From positions 1-64,000 of the forward strand of contig CAXBML010000016.1 of NCBI GenBank assembly GCA_963976875.1: a stretch of 64,000 bases of DNA, in the 5' to 3' direction. This DNA is from Berkiella_A sp963976875. Lineage in GTDB: Bacteria > Pseudomonadota > Gammaproteobacteria > Berkiellales > Berkiellaceae. Below are positions 1-8,851 of the stretch, in pieces. Numbering within the stretch: the first letter of the stretch is position 1; each line of letters begins with the position of its first letter. A program made the position numbers and the translations under genes. The notes below the pieces were generated by a model. That model ran no database searches. It was not told the origin of the DNA and saw only the letters and a list, made by a program, of their open reading frames with translations.

Positions 1-141
1 TCCTCTTCTCTTTAAAATATAAGGGGAGCACTCAGAGCCTTCGCTGGCATGACAAATATCTGAAAATTTTTCAAGTTAAATTAAGATAACGAGATATTAG
101 TAGCAGAAAACAATACACAAAAATAAATAAAAAATGTAAGG

Positions 142-750
142 CTATCCTCTCCCCCACTTTGGTATCAATTGATGTTCAATATCTAATTGATCCAGTATCT
201 TGGCCACCACAAAATCAATCAGGTCTTCAACAGTTTGAGGTTGATAATAAAAACCAGGATTGGGTGGCATAATACTAACCCCCATTCGCGACAGGGTTAA
301 CATATGATTAAGATGTATTTCTGACAGTGGCATTTCACGCACAACCAATATCAATTTTCCTCTTTCTTTTAAAACCACATCCGCTGCACGCTCTAAAAGA
401 TTATTACTAGCGCCCGTTGCAATAGCAGACAAACACCCGACACTACAAGGACACACTATCATGTTCGCTGGTGCTCCAGAGCCACTGGCAAGTGGAGAAT
501 ACCATTGATCTTTGCTATAAACCTCAATTAAATCAGGAGAGATATTCAGGTTCTCACATACGTACTCTTTGAAACGCTGGGGGTTGCCTGGAACATCTTT
601 ATGAATTTCATCTTTTAAAATTAAAGTCCCTGCTGCTGTCATCACCACAGAAACTTTAATATTAGCTTGAGTCAACACTTGCAATAAGCGCCAACCATAG
701 GGAGCACCACTGGCTCCTGAAAACCCTAATGTTACTTCATTTTTAATCAT
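142..750 (-). CDS. ubiX: Flavin prenyltransferase UbiX
   Basis: This 202-residue protein matches the UbiX/Pad1 family in length and motifs. UbiX joins dimethylallyl phosphate to FMN to make the prenylated flavin used by the UbiD decarboxylase in ubiquinone synthesis. The N-terminal GFSGASGAPYGWRLL is the flavin-binding loop. The CPCSVGCLSAIATGASNNLLERAAD segment (quoted here as CPCSVGCLSAI and GASNNLLERAAD) and the later REMPLSEIHLNHM are family signatures. It starts with ATG; the Shine-Dalgarno sequence is weak. The next gene on this strand is mpl, 164 bp upstream, a neighbour pair also seen in other gammaproteobacteria. Assignment is confident. Confidence 0.95.
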   Translation of the reverse strand: MIKNEVTLGFSGASGAPYGWRLLQVLTQANIKVSVVMTAAGTLILKDEIHKDVPGNPQRFKEYVCENLNISPDLIEVYSKDQWYSPLASGSGAPANMIVCPCSVGCLSAIATGASNNLLERAADVVLKERGKLILVVREMPLSEIHLNHMLTLSRMGVSIMPPNPGFYYQPQTVEDLIDFVVAKILDQLDIEHQLIPKWGRG

Positions 751-803
751 TCTACTTTTACCATAACTTTATATATCACCGCCTCACTTTTCTTCATTGT
801 CAA

Positions 804-892
804 CGTTCCACGGCTTGCCGGCAGAATCCAGAAAAGAAAATAAGTCCATAGATCCCGCGGTCAAGCCGCGGGACGTAGGAGGACGCGGAATG
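804..892. repeat. GC-rich palindromic dispersed-type element
   Basis: The gap between mpl and ubiX holds a perfect hairpin, TCCCGCGG (853-860), loop TCAAG, CCGCGGGA (866-873). It is far more GC-rich than the surrounding DNA. About 50 bp away, CCACGGCTTGCCGGCAGAATCC (starting near 809) looks like a decayed second copy of the same unit. From memory, similar palindromes built on CCCGCGG and CCGCGGG are scattered through Rickettsia and other intracellular bacterial genomes. It could also act as a transcription terminator for mpl on the minus strand, although no T-tract follows the stem. Only one copy is seen in this window. Confidence 0.6.
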
Positions 893-914
893 TGATTTGT
901 TTTGAATACTTGAA

Positions 915-2303
915 TTATGCTGCAATATCCGGATTTGATAATGCTTTCAGTAAACGTTCATGAATATTATCAAAGCCACCATTGCTCATGATACAAACTT
1001 GTGCCCCTGGCTGCGTAGAGTCAACAATCCCAGAAACAATATCATCTGTTGATTCACATACACGAAGCTTATCCCCTAAAGCTGAAAATACATCTTTTGG
1101 TGACCACTGCACATCAGAAGATTGATAAATCCAAATATCATCTGCTGATTGAAGCGCTGCCAACAAAGTCTCTTGATGCACGCCCATTTTCATTGTATTA
1201 GAGCGTAAATCAACCACAGCTACCAAAGGGGTCTTTGGGCCAATATTTTCTCTCAAACCATTTAATGTTTCAGTAATAGCGGTTGGATGATGGGCAAAAT
1301 CATCGTATACAGTAATATTATTTTGCACACCTCGTTTTTCCAGCCTGCGTTTAACAGATTTAAACGCTTCTAGTGCTTTGCAAGCGACATCTGGTGCTAT
1401 GCCAATGCTATGTGCCGCCATAATTGCTGCCATCGCATTTTGGACATTATGATTACCCAGTAAACCCCATTGTACTGTTGCGACGCATTTTGATTTATGA
1501 AAAACTGAAAACTCAGAACCGTCTTTTTGCTCTAGCTGTACACCCCAAAAATTTCCGCCTTCACCAGATCCCTCGACAAAACTTTGCTGTTGACTCCAAC
1601 AACCCATTGCCAATAGGTCTTTTATATTTTTATCCGCTTCAGGATAAATAACAGTTCCTTTTGATGGCAACGTTCTAAGTAAATGGTGAAACTGTTTTTT
1701 TATATCATCTAAACTAGAAAAAATATCTGCATGATCAAACTCAAGGTTATTAATAACACAGGTTGTAGGTTGATAGTGTACAAATTTGGAGCGTTTATCA
1801 AAGAATGCCGTATCATATTCATCCGCTTCAATAACAAAATATGGCGGCTTACCCAACCTAGCTGAAACGCCAAAGTTCTCAGGCACACCACCAATTAGGA
1901 ATCCAGGTTGTAATCCTGCATATTCTAAAATCCAAGCAATCATGCTAGCCGTTGTGGTCTTGCCATGAGTCCCTGATACGGCAATGACCCAGCGATGTTT
2001 TAGCAACGCATTTTTAAGCCACTCTGGACCAGACTCATAGTCTAATTTTTCATCTAACATATATTCTACGGCTTCGTTGCCTCTTGATAGTGCATTACCC
2101 ACCACAACCATATCAACAGGGTTTGATGACAAGGTTGTTTTAGCATAACCCGATTGTAACGTAATGCCTGCTTGCTCTAATTGTGTACTCATTGGCGGGT
2201 ACACATTTTGATCACTACCCGAAACCTCAATACCCAGTTCGCGAGCGATTTGCGCAATGCCGCCCATAAAGGTGCCACAGATCCCTAGTATATGTACACG
2301 CAT
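915..2303 (-). CDS. mpl: UDP-N-acetylmuramate:L-Ala-gamma-D-Glu-meso-DAP ligase (Mpl)
   Basis: Mpl is the cytoplasmic Mur-family ligase that recycles the tripeptide L-Ala-D-Glu-mDAP onto UDP-MurNAc for peptidoglycan synthesis. The 462-residue length is typical. The N-terminus MRVHILGICGTFMGGIA is the UDP-binding loop of the Mpl/MurC group. The ATP P-loop reads SGTHGKTTTAS (about residues 110-120), followed by the FVIEADEYDTAFFDKR motif that is diagnostic for Mpl rather than MurC. The C-terminal domain contains YDDFAHHPTAI. The ATG start lies 11 bp downstream of the stop of the membrane-protein gene at 2315, suggesting one transcript. Confidence 0.95.
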   Translation of the reverse strand: MRVHILGICGTFMGGIAQIARELGIEVSGSDQNVYPPMSTQLEQAGITLQSGYAKTTLSSNPVDMVVVGNALSRGNEAVEYMLDEKLDYESGPEWLKNALLKHRWVIAVSGTHGKTTTASMIAWILEYAGLQPGFLIGGVPENFGVSARLGKPPYFVIEADEYDTAFFDKRSKFVHYQPTTCVINNLEFDHADIFSSLDDIKKQFHHLLRTLPSKGTVIYPEADKNIKDLLAMGCWSQQQSFVEGSGEGGNFWGVQLEQKDGSEFSVFHKSKCVATVQWGLLGNHNVQNAMAAIMAAHSIGIAPDVACKALEAFKSVKRRLEKRGVQNNITVYDDFAHHPTAITETLNGLRENIGPKTPLVAVVDLRSNTMKMGVHQETLLAALQSADDIWIYQSSDVQWSPKDVFSALGDKLRVCESTDDIVSGIVDSTQPGAQVCIMSNGGFDNIHERLLKALSNPDIAA

Positions 2304-2314
2304 ATTAACCCCCT

Positions 2315-2836
2315 TTATTTATCAGCTAATTGAGCAAAATCAATTAAGTGCATTGTCAGTGGAATATTAGCAAATAATTCTAAAACAAAAACCAAGAGCA
2401 CCCCACTGAACACTCTAACGCCCAGGCCTTTATGGATAATATAACCACCCACCCCAAACACCCAAATATTGTGCATCATGCCAGCGATAACTTGCGCTGA
2501 AGATTGTAATAACACAAAAGGATAAAAAACTAAAAACAATAGAAGCTGTGTGCCCAACAGCCCCATAAAGACCTTGTGCCATCTCTCCGCTTTATTTTGA
2601 AACTTTAGAATAAAGTACAAAGAAAGCCCCAATAATAATAAATAAGACAAGCTTATTTGCAAGCTATCCGCTATCGTTAAATTAGGCAGTTTGGATAATA
2701 CATACAATTTTGCCGATAACATAACTGTCGCAATAAATCCCATCACGCCATATGAATAGGGCAACTCTTCTGGGGAACGTGAAAAGGTACAGAGCTTAGA
2801 AAGAACGTATCCCGTTTTATACAGATTTTGAAACAT
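2315..2836 (-). CDS. Hypothetical inner-membrane protein
   Basis: I do not recognise this 173-residue protein. It has about five hydrophobic segments (near residues 30-47, 60-77, 90-110, 118-135 and 140-160) separated by short charged loops, so it is very likely an integral inner-membrane protein. There is no signal peptide and no obvious catalytic motif. It lies immediately upstream of mpl on the same strand with an 11-bp gap, so the two are probably co-transcribed, but this gives no strong clue to function. It is divergent from the phosphofructokinase gene. Confidence 0.7.
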   Translation of the reverse strand: MFQNLYKTGYVLSKLCTFSRSPEELPYSYGVMGFIATVMLSAKLYVLSKLPNLTIADSLQISLSYLLLLGLSLYFILKFQNKAERWHKVFMGLLGTQLLLFLVFYPFVLLQSSAQVIAGMMHNIWVFGVGGYIIHKGLGVRVFSGVLLVFVLELFANIPLTMHLIDFAQLADK

Positions 2837-2945
2837 GATTTTCCATATGATTGTTATTTGTGTGACTTATAGCCTAGAAATTTTATCTAAAACATTGTAA
2901 CCTTCGAACCCAATTCATGCAGTTTTTTTTAACCAAGAGGTCCCA

Positions 2946-4199
2946 ATGAAAAACGCTTTATATGCCCAGTCAGGTGGTGTCACAGCAGTTATTAATTCAA
3001 CTGCCTCAGGAATTATCCAAGCCGCTAAAAAACATCCCGAAATAGGTACCGTTTTTGCCGCTCGTAATGGCATTATTGGTGCCCTGAAGGAAGAGCTCAT
3101 TAACACTGATCTCATGAGTGATGACGAGGTCATGGGGCTCAATCACACCCCTTCCGGTGCATTCGGCTCTTGTCGATATAAACTAAAAGGCATTGATGAA
3201 AATCGAGAACAATATGAACGTTTAATTGAAGTTTTTAAAGCCCATAACATTGGGTATTTTTTCTACAATGGTGGTGGGGACTCGCAAGACACAGCGCATA
3301 AAGTGTCACAAATCAGCCAAGAAATGGGATTCCCTATCACCTGTATTGGCGTGCCTAAAACAGTCGATAATGATTTACCCTTTACAGATAACTGCCCTGG
3401 ATTTGGCTCAGTTGCAAAATACGTCGCCCTATCCACCTTAGAGGCTAGCTTAGATGTTGCCTCTATGTGTGAAAGCTCTACCAAGGTCTTTATATTAGAA
3501 GTTATGGGTCGACATGCAGGGTGGATTGCTGCTGCCAGTGCCTTAGCACAAGATCGCTCACACGGTTCCCCTCATATTATTTTATTTCCTGAAGTAACTT
3601 TTGATGAAGATAAGTTCTTAACCAAAGTAGATGAAACCGTCAAACAAAATGGTTACTGCGTTGTGGTTGCCTCTGAAGGTGCAAAATATCCTAACGGTCA
3701 ATTCTTGGCTGAGGCGGGTAGTCAAGATGCATTTGGACACGCACAGTTAGGTGGTGTTGCCCCCATGCTAGCTGGATTAATCAAAGAAAAATTAGGGTAT
3801 AAATACCACTGGGCTGTTGCTGACTACTTGCAACGCGCTGCTCGACATATTTCCTCGCAAACCGATGTAGACCATGCTTATGCCTTAGGAGAAGCTGCGG
3901 TTAACTTGGCTGTTGAAGGCCACAATGCAGTCATGCCTTATATTGTGCGCGATAATAGCAACCCATACCAATGGCATATTGAAACAGTCTCTTTGGATAA
4001 AGTGGCTAATGTAGAACGAATGCTTCCAGCAGAGTATATCTCTAAAGATGGCTTTGGCGTAACAGAAGCTTGTATAGAATATTTGCAGCCTTTAATTGCA
4101 GGGGAGGCTTATCCACCCTATGAAAATGGCTTACCACTTTACATTAAACCAAAATTTATTCTAGCGGAGAAAAAGCTGAAAGATGAATTTGTGATTTGA
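2946..4199 (+). CDS. pfp: Pyrophosphate-dependent 6-phosphofructokinase
   Basis: This 417-residue enzyme phosphorylates fructose 6-phosphate, reversibly when pyrophosphate is the donor, and is the entry step of glycolysis. The donor-site loop reads GGGDSQDTAHK; an Asp follows the third Gly, the position that blocks ATP and favours PPi. The substrate loop is PKTVDNDLPFTD, with the PKT form typical of PPi enzymes (ATP enzymes have PGT). MGRHAGWIAAASALA is the fructose-phosphate binding helix. The start is supported by an AGAGG Shine-Dalgarno sequence 6 bp upstream. PPi-type enzymes replace PfkA in Legionella and Coxiella relatives. The protein is intact. Confidence 0.92.
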   Translation: MKNALYAQSGGVTAVINSTASGIIQAAKKHPEIGTVFAARNGIIGALKEELINTDLMSDDEVMGLNHTPSGAFGSCRYKLKGIDENREQYERLIEVFKAHNIGYFFYNGGGDSQDTAHKVSQISQEMGFPITCIGVPKTVDNDLPFTDNCPGFGSVAKYVALSTLEASLDVASMCESSTKVFILEVMGRHAGWIAAASALAQDRSHGSPHIILFPEVTFDEDKFLTKVDETVKQNGYCVVVASEGAKYPNGQFLAEAGSQDAFGHAQLGGVAPMLAGLIKEKLGYKYHWAVADYLQRAARHISSQTDVDHAYALGEAAVNLAVEGHNAVMPYIVRDNSNPYQWHIETVSLDKVANVERMLPAEYISKDGFGVTEACIEYLQPLIAGEAYPPYENGLPLYIKPKFILAEKKLKDEFVI

Positions 4200-4219
4200 G
4201 TATTTTTACACAAAAACAC

Positions 4220-4345
4220 AGTATGTGATAAGCAAAGCGAATCGATCCCCCTCTCCCAATTCCGGGAGAGGACGGCCATAGGCCTGGTGAGGGTTAATTT
4301 GTCGTCATGGGGCCAGAAGATAGTATGTCATAAGCAAAACGAATC
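4220..4345. repeat. 24-bp direct repeats flanking a GGGAGAGG dispersed element
   Basis: Two near-identical 24-bp copies starting AGTATGT and ending GCGAATC lie at 4220-4243 and 4322-4345, with 22 of 24 positions the same. Between them, 4247-4300 is one copy of a dispersed palindromic element: CCCTCTCCCAATTCCGGGAG, then AGG, then GGCCATAGGCC, then GGTGAGGGTTAA. The same element recurs near 32690 and, inverted, near 41010. It sits in the 168-bp gap between two convergent genes and its hairpin could aid termination. Confidence 0.75.
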
Positions 4346-4367
4346 ACTGCTACCCTCAAATACCTAA

Positions 4368-4763
4368 CTACGCTGCCATACCACTCACACCGACAAAAAG
4401 ATTATAACCCGCCAAGATAATTATAATCATCCAAGTGCCTAATGTGCCGCCAAAACGGCCTTTAGACAAACCAGAAGAATGAAAAATACCCCACGCATGC
4501 CAAAGTCTGAATGCGACTAAAAATGAACCTGAAATATGCAATATGAGATGTGGCAGGCCGTTTGTTTCGGCTATAGCCAATAATATTAATGCAATCGGTA
4601 GATATTCTGTCGCATTGCCATGTATGCGTATTGCCCGAGTTAAATGAACATTACCACCGTCCAATAAACCTATGCGATATTTCATTCTGGCTCTAGCAAC
4701 ATTGTATGCTAGCACTAATATCCAGCAAGCTAATACAGAAGCATAAATTCCTGTGATAATCAT
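4368..4763 (-). CDS. MAPEG-family membrane protein
   Basis: This 131-residue protein has about four transmembrane segments. It shows the MAPEG fold pattern: a first helix, then RARMKYRIGLLDGG, then the NATEYLPIALILLAIAE segment, and a helix with FRLWHAWGIF. Eukaryotic MAPEG proteins are glutathione-dependent enzymes of eicosanoid metabolism. The bacterial YecN-like members have no established role. It follows the hydratase-like gene on the same strand with a 25-bp gap, so they may be co-transcribed. Family assignment is good; the biochemical role is unknown. Confidence 0.85.
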   Translation of the reverse strand: MIITGIYASVLACWILVLAYNVARARMKYRIGLLDGGNVHLTRAIRIHGNATEYLPIALILLAIAETNGLPHLILHISGSFLVAFRLWHAWGIFHSSGLSKGRFGGTLGTWMIIIILAGYNLFVGVSGMAA

Positions 4764-4788
4764 TTACAGATCCTTGTAAATTAAATTT

Positions 4789-5622
4789 TTATTCTACGAT
4801 GCTAAACTCTATTGCTGGGCCTTTATTGTACTGTACTTTATATTCACCGATTTTTGCAGTCGTCATTCCACCCAAAGCACCTGTAATTAAAATATTATCT
4901 TTCTCAATAACCCAGCCGTGAGACAAAACTTGGTTCACAAGCCATCTTAACGCTTCCCACTGATCACCCAAAGCATCTTTGCCTTGACCTTGCACCACGA
5001 TTTTATCGTTGTATGTGATTGAAACAGAAATGCTATTTACGTCATACCCCAACCAACTTGCATCCATATCTGGTAAAAAGTATGAAGCGCCCCCATTTAC
5101 CGCGACTAAATCCATACCATCTACAGCCTTTGATTCAAACGCAACTTCTGGCAACTCTATCACAGGTACAATTTGGCTAACGTAATTTTTCAGCTCAGTA
5201 ATTGAATTGATTTTTTTATGAATTTTTTCATTAACCACAAAACCTAGCTCAGCTTCAATCATTAAGCCATTCATTTTAGACAAAGAAAAAGAAGCATGGT
5301 TCTCTCTCATACCTTCATTGAATAAAATGCCAAAAATTGGACGAGATATGTGGAACCTTGCTTGCGCATCATCAGATGTTAATCCTGCTTTAAAACCGGC
5401 AATTGTATCTTTATTTAGGCGAGATCGCACATAGGCTCTTTGCACTTCATAAGCTGTAGACATATCTAGCTTATAAACTGAAGATAAGTTAGGCAAAGGC
5501 TTGTTTTCACTAAAAGACTGATAAACCTTACCCGCCATAACATCAATTTCTGTTGCTGCCATTAAAGGCAGTGCACATAGCCATAAAACCGCCGCTGTGC
5601 CAGTTGATTTGAAGCGAATCAT
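4789..5622 (-). CDS. Exported 2-keto-4-pentenoate hydratase-like (FAH superfamily) protein
   Basis: The 277-residue protein resembles 2-keto-4-pentenoate hydratase/oxaloacetate decarboxylase proteins (MhpD-like, fumarylacetoacetate hydrolase superfamily). Visible features are AGFKAGLTSDDAQARF, the acidic metal-site pattern IEAELGFVVNE, PVIELPEVAF and DQWEALRWLVNQ, and a closing ITGALGG turn. What is odd is the N-terminus: MIRFKSTGTAAVLWLCALPLM followed by AAT is a convincing signal peptide, so the protein should act in the periplasm, whereas the classical catabolic enzymes are cytoplasmic. No other aromatic-degradation genes are nearby. Fold assignment is good; the substrate is unknown. Confidence 0.8.
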   Translation of the reverse strand: MIRFKSTGTAAVLWLCALPLMAATEIDVMAGKVYQSFSENKPLPNLSSVYKLDMSTAYEVQRAYVRSRLNKDTIAGFKAGLTSDDAQARFHISRPIFGILFNEGMRENHASFSLSKMNGLMIEAELGFVVNEKIHKKINSITELKNYVSQIVPVIELPEVAFESKAVDGMDLVAVNGGASYFLPDMDASWLGYDVNSISVSITYNDKIVVQGQGKDALGDQWEALRWLVNQVLSHGWVIEKDNILITGALGGMTTAKIGEYKVQYNKGPAIEFSIVE

Positions 5623-5825
5623 ACTAACCTCAGAATATTATTATTGCTTATGATTTTAACAAATTTCACAGGAAAAGTTGAGCAGCTAATTTTTGCTGTA
5701 ACTGACTGGTTTATATACGATATTTTTTTTCTTTATCTTGTGCTGCAGCATTCATTTAATATGAACTTATTTCCTACATAGTGGTCTAAACAAAAAGGGT
5801 CACAAATAATCACAGGAAATGACTA

Positions 5826-8800
5826 ATGGCGCCAAGACATCTACTAAAATTACCTGAAAAATCTTATGCGGTTGCGCCTGGTACTTTGGTTGGTGGATTG
5901 GTGTTTGTCATGGACAAACCATGTGGTATTGAAGAAGGTATGGTGGGTATTAGCATGGATAGCGAGCCCTACCGAGATTTTATTCGTGATAACTTGCAAC
6001 AATTTAATGTTCAAATATCCGAACGACTTCGAGCCACGAATACAACGCCCATACCTAAAGGCGACAAATTAATAGATTGGATTTTAAAAGATAGTCAAAT
6101 TAAGAAAAAAGGCTTTTTTAATCCAAGTTATACTGAAACGGGTCTATCAGGGTTATTCTTTGAAAGGTATAAAAAATCACTAAATATAGATGATAAAGAG
6201 AAATTTTATAAACAAATTGCAAAGCTCACTGCAGCAGGTAATAAAGTTTACATGGTCAAGCAAGACGGTCCTATGGTGTTGGGTGGGAGCGGCCCAACAA
6301 TACCCAGAATCAAAATGACCACAACATACAAGAAAAATAAGAAAAAATATGGCAGCATTATTGCCAATACAATGGCCCTAGGACAAAGAATTTTTTATAT
6401 CTTTAATAATAAACCTAAGGCGGTCAATGAAGATGCCACTGTCGAAGCGCTATCCACCAAAATAGCGGGTGCGTATGGCATGTATGCTCAAGAAATTGAT
6501 ACCGTAGAAGGCACCTATAACAATGGTGAACCCAAAGTCTGCACACTTGTGACTTGGAATAACGGCTGTAATGACTTAAGTGGTCATCTTTTAGGTGGTG
6601 AACCTTATTATGTTGGGAATGTCTGTGTTAGCTCAGATGCAAACCAAGATATTCGATTTCAGCCTGATGGTAGTTTAATTTATAAAGTGACTGAAGACGG
6701 CCACACACAATTTAAAAAGCATACTATGAAAGATCCGCTTGAATCTGATCCTGCAAAAATAGAATATATCACAGTAGATTCTTCAGAAACTGAATATGAA
6801 TCCTCTGTATTCACCCCAATTAAAGTTGCGAACGATGGTGAAACCGTCGTTCGTGTTGAACTCATAGCGAATAACCTAAAGTTTCAAAAAATCAACCCAG
6901 ATGGTACTACTGAGGCATGTGAAGCGATTGATTACCAAAATGCTTATGCTGTGTCGGATCATAATATCCACGGCATGGGCGAAAGCTTAATCACGCTATT
7001 GAGCTTAGGTGATCGGGATGGGATTGGTAAAAAAGGTCAAAACAAGGCCATTATGCCTATCCTAGATAGTGCGGGAAAGCCAACTGGTGAATATAAATTT
7101 TTCGGTATTGATTTTGGCAAAGCCTACGCTGATAACCCCAATAAATTATTAGAATCTTTATGTGATAATTTTTATGTCGATACCTTTGACGATAAAGGTC
7201 CCAATACCTGCTTTCCAAATTATGCCATGCTTTATGACAATCCATTGACAGATAAAATGAAAGGCGTATATCTATTAGCAGCACAAAAAGGCGGTGTATT
7301 AACAGATAATGAAATAGAGGCTATTGCTAAAGACTATGAAGTAATGGGTGAAAAGAATTATGCTATAAAGCTCAGGGCTGCAGCCAAAATAGAAAATAAA
7401 GATTCACACTTAACACTGGTTCAAGCCACGATTGATCATGCTAGGGCTGAAATAGAAAAACCTGACAACAAAAAACATAAAAAGCAATTGTACGCTAGAT
7501 TAGGCAAACTAGAAGAAATGAAAGATATTATTATCGCAAATGATGCTAAAATTTTAAATATATTTGAAAAACGTATCCACCTGACACCAACACAAATAAA
7601 TTTATTAGATAATATTGAGAAACTAACCGCTAAGACAGTATCTACCAGCTTAAGAAATAATACTAGCGTTCGCCTTAACCATATTCAAGTTGCTAATGAA
7701 AACAGAGTTCCCTGGCAACTAAAAGAAGGTATAAAACCAGACACTTATGAATTATACTGCGAAAATATTGATAATCTTATTAAGCCGAACAAACAGTTGC
7801 TCATAGATTTTTTATCAGCCCAAGACTTGGACTTAGAAGATGGTGGTAATACAATAGCGATTAAGGGCTTAACAGCTGATAAAATTCAGAGTTTGTCTGT
7901 GGCTCTCAATGAAGAAACAGTGGCTGACAAAAGAAACCTAAAATTTAGAACCGAGGCAGACAGACAAGCTTTTAATCAAAAAATGGATATTGGTCAAGTC
8001 GCTAATGTCACGCCCTCTGAAACAGATTCACTCGCATTAGAGACAACCTTCGAAGTAACCCGCAATACAAGAGTAGTAGATAACACACCAGAATCGGAAG
8101 CGACCTTTGAAACTGAAATGGCGGCTGGCACAACAAACACGGATGATCTAGGCACCCAAAAGGATAGCCCGTCCCCTGTCTTTGAGCCAGAAACTACAGC
8201 CAGAAAACGAGCACATACTCAAGCTTTTCCCTCATCTAATATGCCCCCAAGCCAACAAGCAACGCGCAGAAGAACACTTGCTACAAACTTTAACGAATCA
8301 ACCACTACCGTATCGGAACAAAACAGAAATATTGTCTTACAAGAGACTGATATCACACTCGAAACACTTAAGGCAAAACTGAGTGAGCCTAAAATGCAGC
8401 AAGATTTAGGTATAAAGAAAGTTTGCAGCAGAAAATTAGACCGCTTTAAGAATAATCCAGGATTAGAAATTGAATTTGAAATAAAGGACTCAAACCAAGT
8501 TAAACAAAGCTTTAAAGGCTATGCTGAAGAAATTCCTGCCGCAAAAGAAGGTGACAAACCTAAAGTGGAATATTCTATGGAAAAAAATATTCATAAAGAT
8601 ATAGAGCAAGCCGAAGCCATTCAGAGAATTTGTGAACTCGCTGTCGCAACAGCAAAACCTAATATGGAATTTAATTTAAAAGATACACCCAAAGATAAAC
8701 GTGAGATTGTCTTTAAGGCATTAACAGATGCGATTGCGCAACAAGTTGGGATTAATAAATTTTCCCATGAAACAGCCCCCATCATTATCGGCTATGATAA

Positions 8801-8849
8801 GCCCCGAGCGCATAAAGGAATGGGTGGCCATCCTATGAGCGGTGGCTAA
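5826..8849 (+). CDS. Large protein with PI3/4-kinase-like catalytic motifs, candidate effector
   Basis: I know of no named homologue for this 1007-residue protein. It has no signal peptide or membrane segment. Residues about 380-440 carry a kinase-like arrangement: SLGDRDGIGKKGQN (Asp396, Asn406) followed 33 residues after Asp396 by FFGIDFGKAY (Asp429). This matches the order GDR-x-x-N then IDFG of phosphatidylinositol 3/4-kinases and atypical kinases. A candidate N-lobe lies at about 196-215, with Lys196/Lys198 and a Glu207-containing helix EALSTKIAGAYGM. Residues 500-570 are rich in Lys/Glu helices. A low-complexity Thr/Ser/Glu stretch (about 725-835) contains basic clusters RKR (793-795) and RRR (814-816). 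The start has AGGAA 8 bp upstream. The gene stands alone, convergent with pnp and separated from it by a shared terminator. Kinase activity and secretion are inferences. Confidence 0.65.
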   Translation: MAPRHLLKLPEKSYAVAPGTLVGGLVFVMDKPCGIEEGMVGISMDSEPYRDFIRDNLQQFNVQISERLRATNTTPIPKGDKLIDWILKDSQIKKKGFFNPSYTETGLSGLFFERYKKSLNIDDKEKFYKQIAKLTAAGNKVYMVKQDGPMVLGGSGPTIPRIKMTTTYKKNKKKYGSIIANTMALGQRIFYIFNNKPKAVNEDATVEALSTKIAGAYGMYAQEIDTVEGTYNNGEPKVCTLVTWNNGCNDLSGHLLGGEPYYVGNVCVSSDANQDIRFQPDGSLIYKVTEDGHTQFKKHTMKDPLESDPAKIEYITVDSSETEYESSVFTPIKVANDGETVVRVELIANNLKFQKINPDGTTEACEAIDYQNAYAVSDHNIHGMGESLITLLSLGDRDGIGKKGQNKAIMPILDSAGKPTGEYKFFGIDFGKAYADNPNKLLESLCDNFYVDTFDDKGPNTCFPNYAMLYDNPLTDKMKGVYLLAAQKGGVLTDNEIEAIAKDYEVMGEKNYAIKLRAAAKIENKDSHLTLVQATIDHARAEIEKPDNKKHKKQLYARLGKLEEMKDIIIANDAKILNIFEKRIHLTPTQINLLDNIEKLTAKTVSTSLRNNTSVRLNHIQVANENRVPWQLKEGIKPDTYELYCENIDNLIKPNKQLLIDFLSAQDLDLEDGGNTIAIKGLTADKIQSLSVALNEETVADKRNLKFRTEADRQAFNQKMDIGQVANVTPSETDSLALETTFEVTRNTRVVDNTPESEATFETEMAAGTTNTDDLGTQKDSPSPVFEPETTARKRAHTQAFPSSNMPPSQQATRRRTLATNFNESTTTVSEQNRNIVLQETDITLETLKAKLSEPKMQQDLGIKKVCSRKLDRFKNNPGLEIEFEIKDSNQVKQSFKGYAEEIPAAKEGDKPKVEYSMEKNIHKDIEQAEAIQRICELAVATAKPNMEFNLKDTPKDKREIVFKALTDAIAQQVGINKFSHETAPIIIGYDKPRAHKGMGGHPMSGG

Positions 8850-8851
8850 AA

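Noticed and set aside
1..141. Possible repeat or gene fragment at the left edge (GAGCCTTCGCTGGCATGAC)
   Set aside because: It vaguely resembles dispersed-repeat text but has no partner in the window, and no open frame of note is present.
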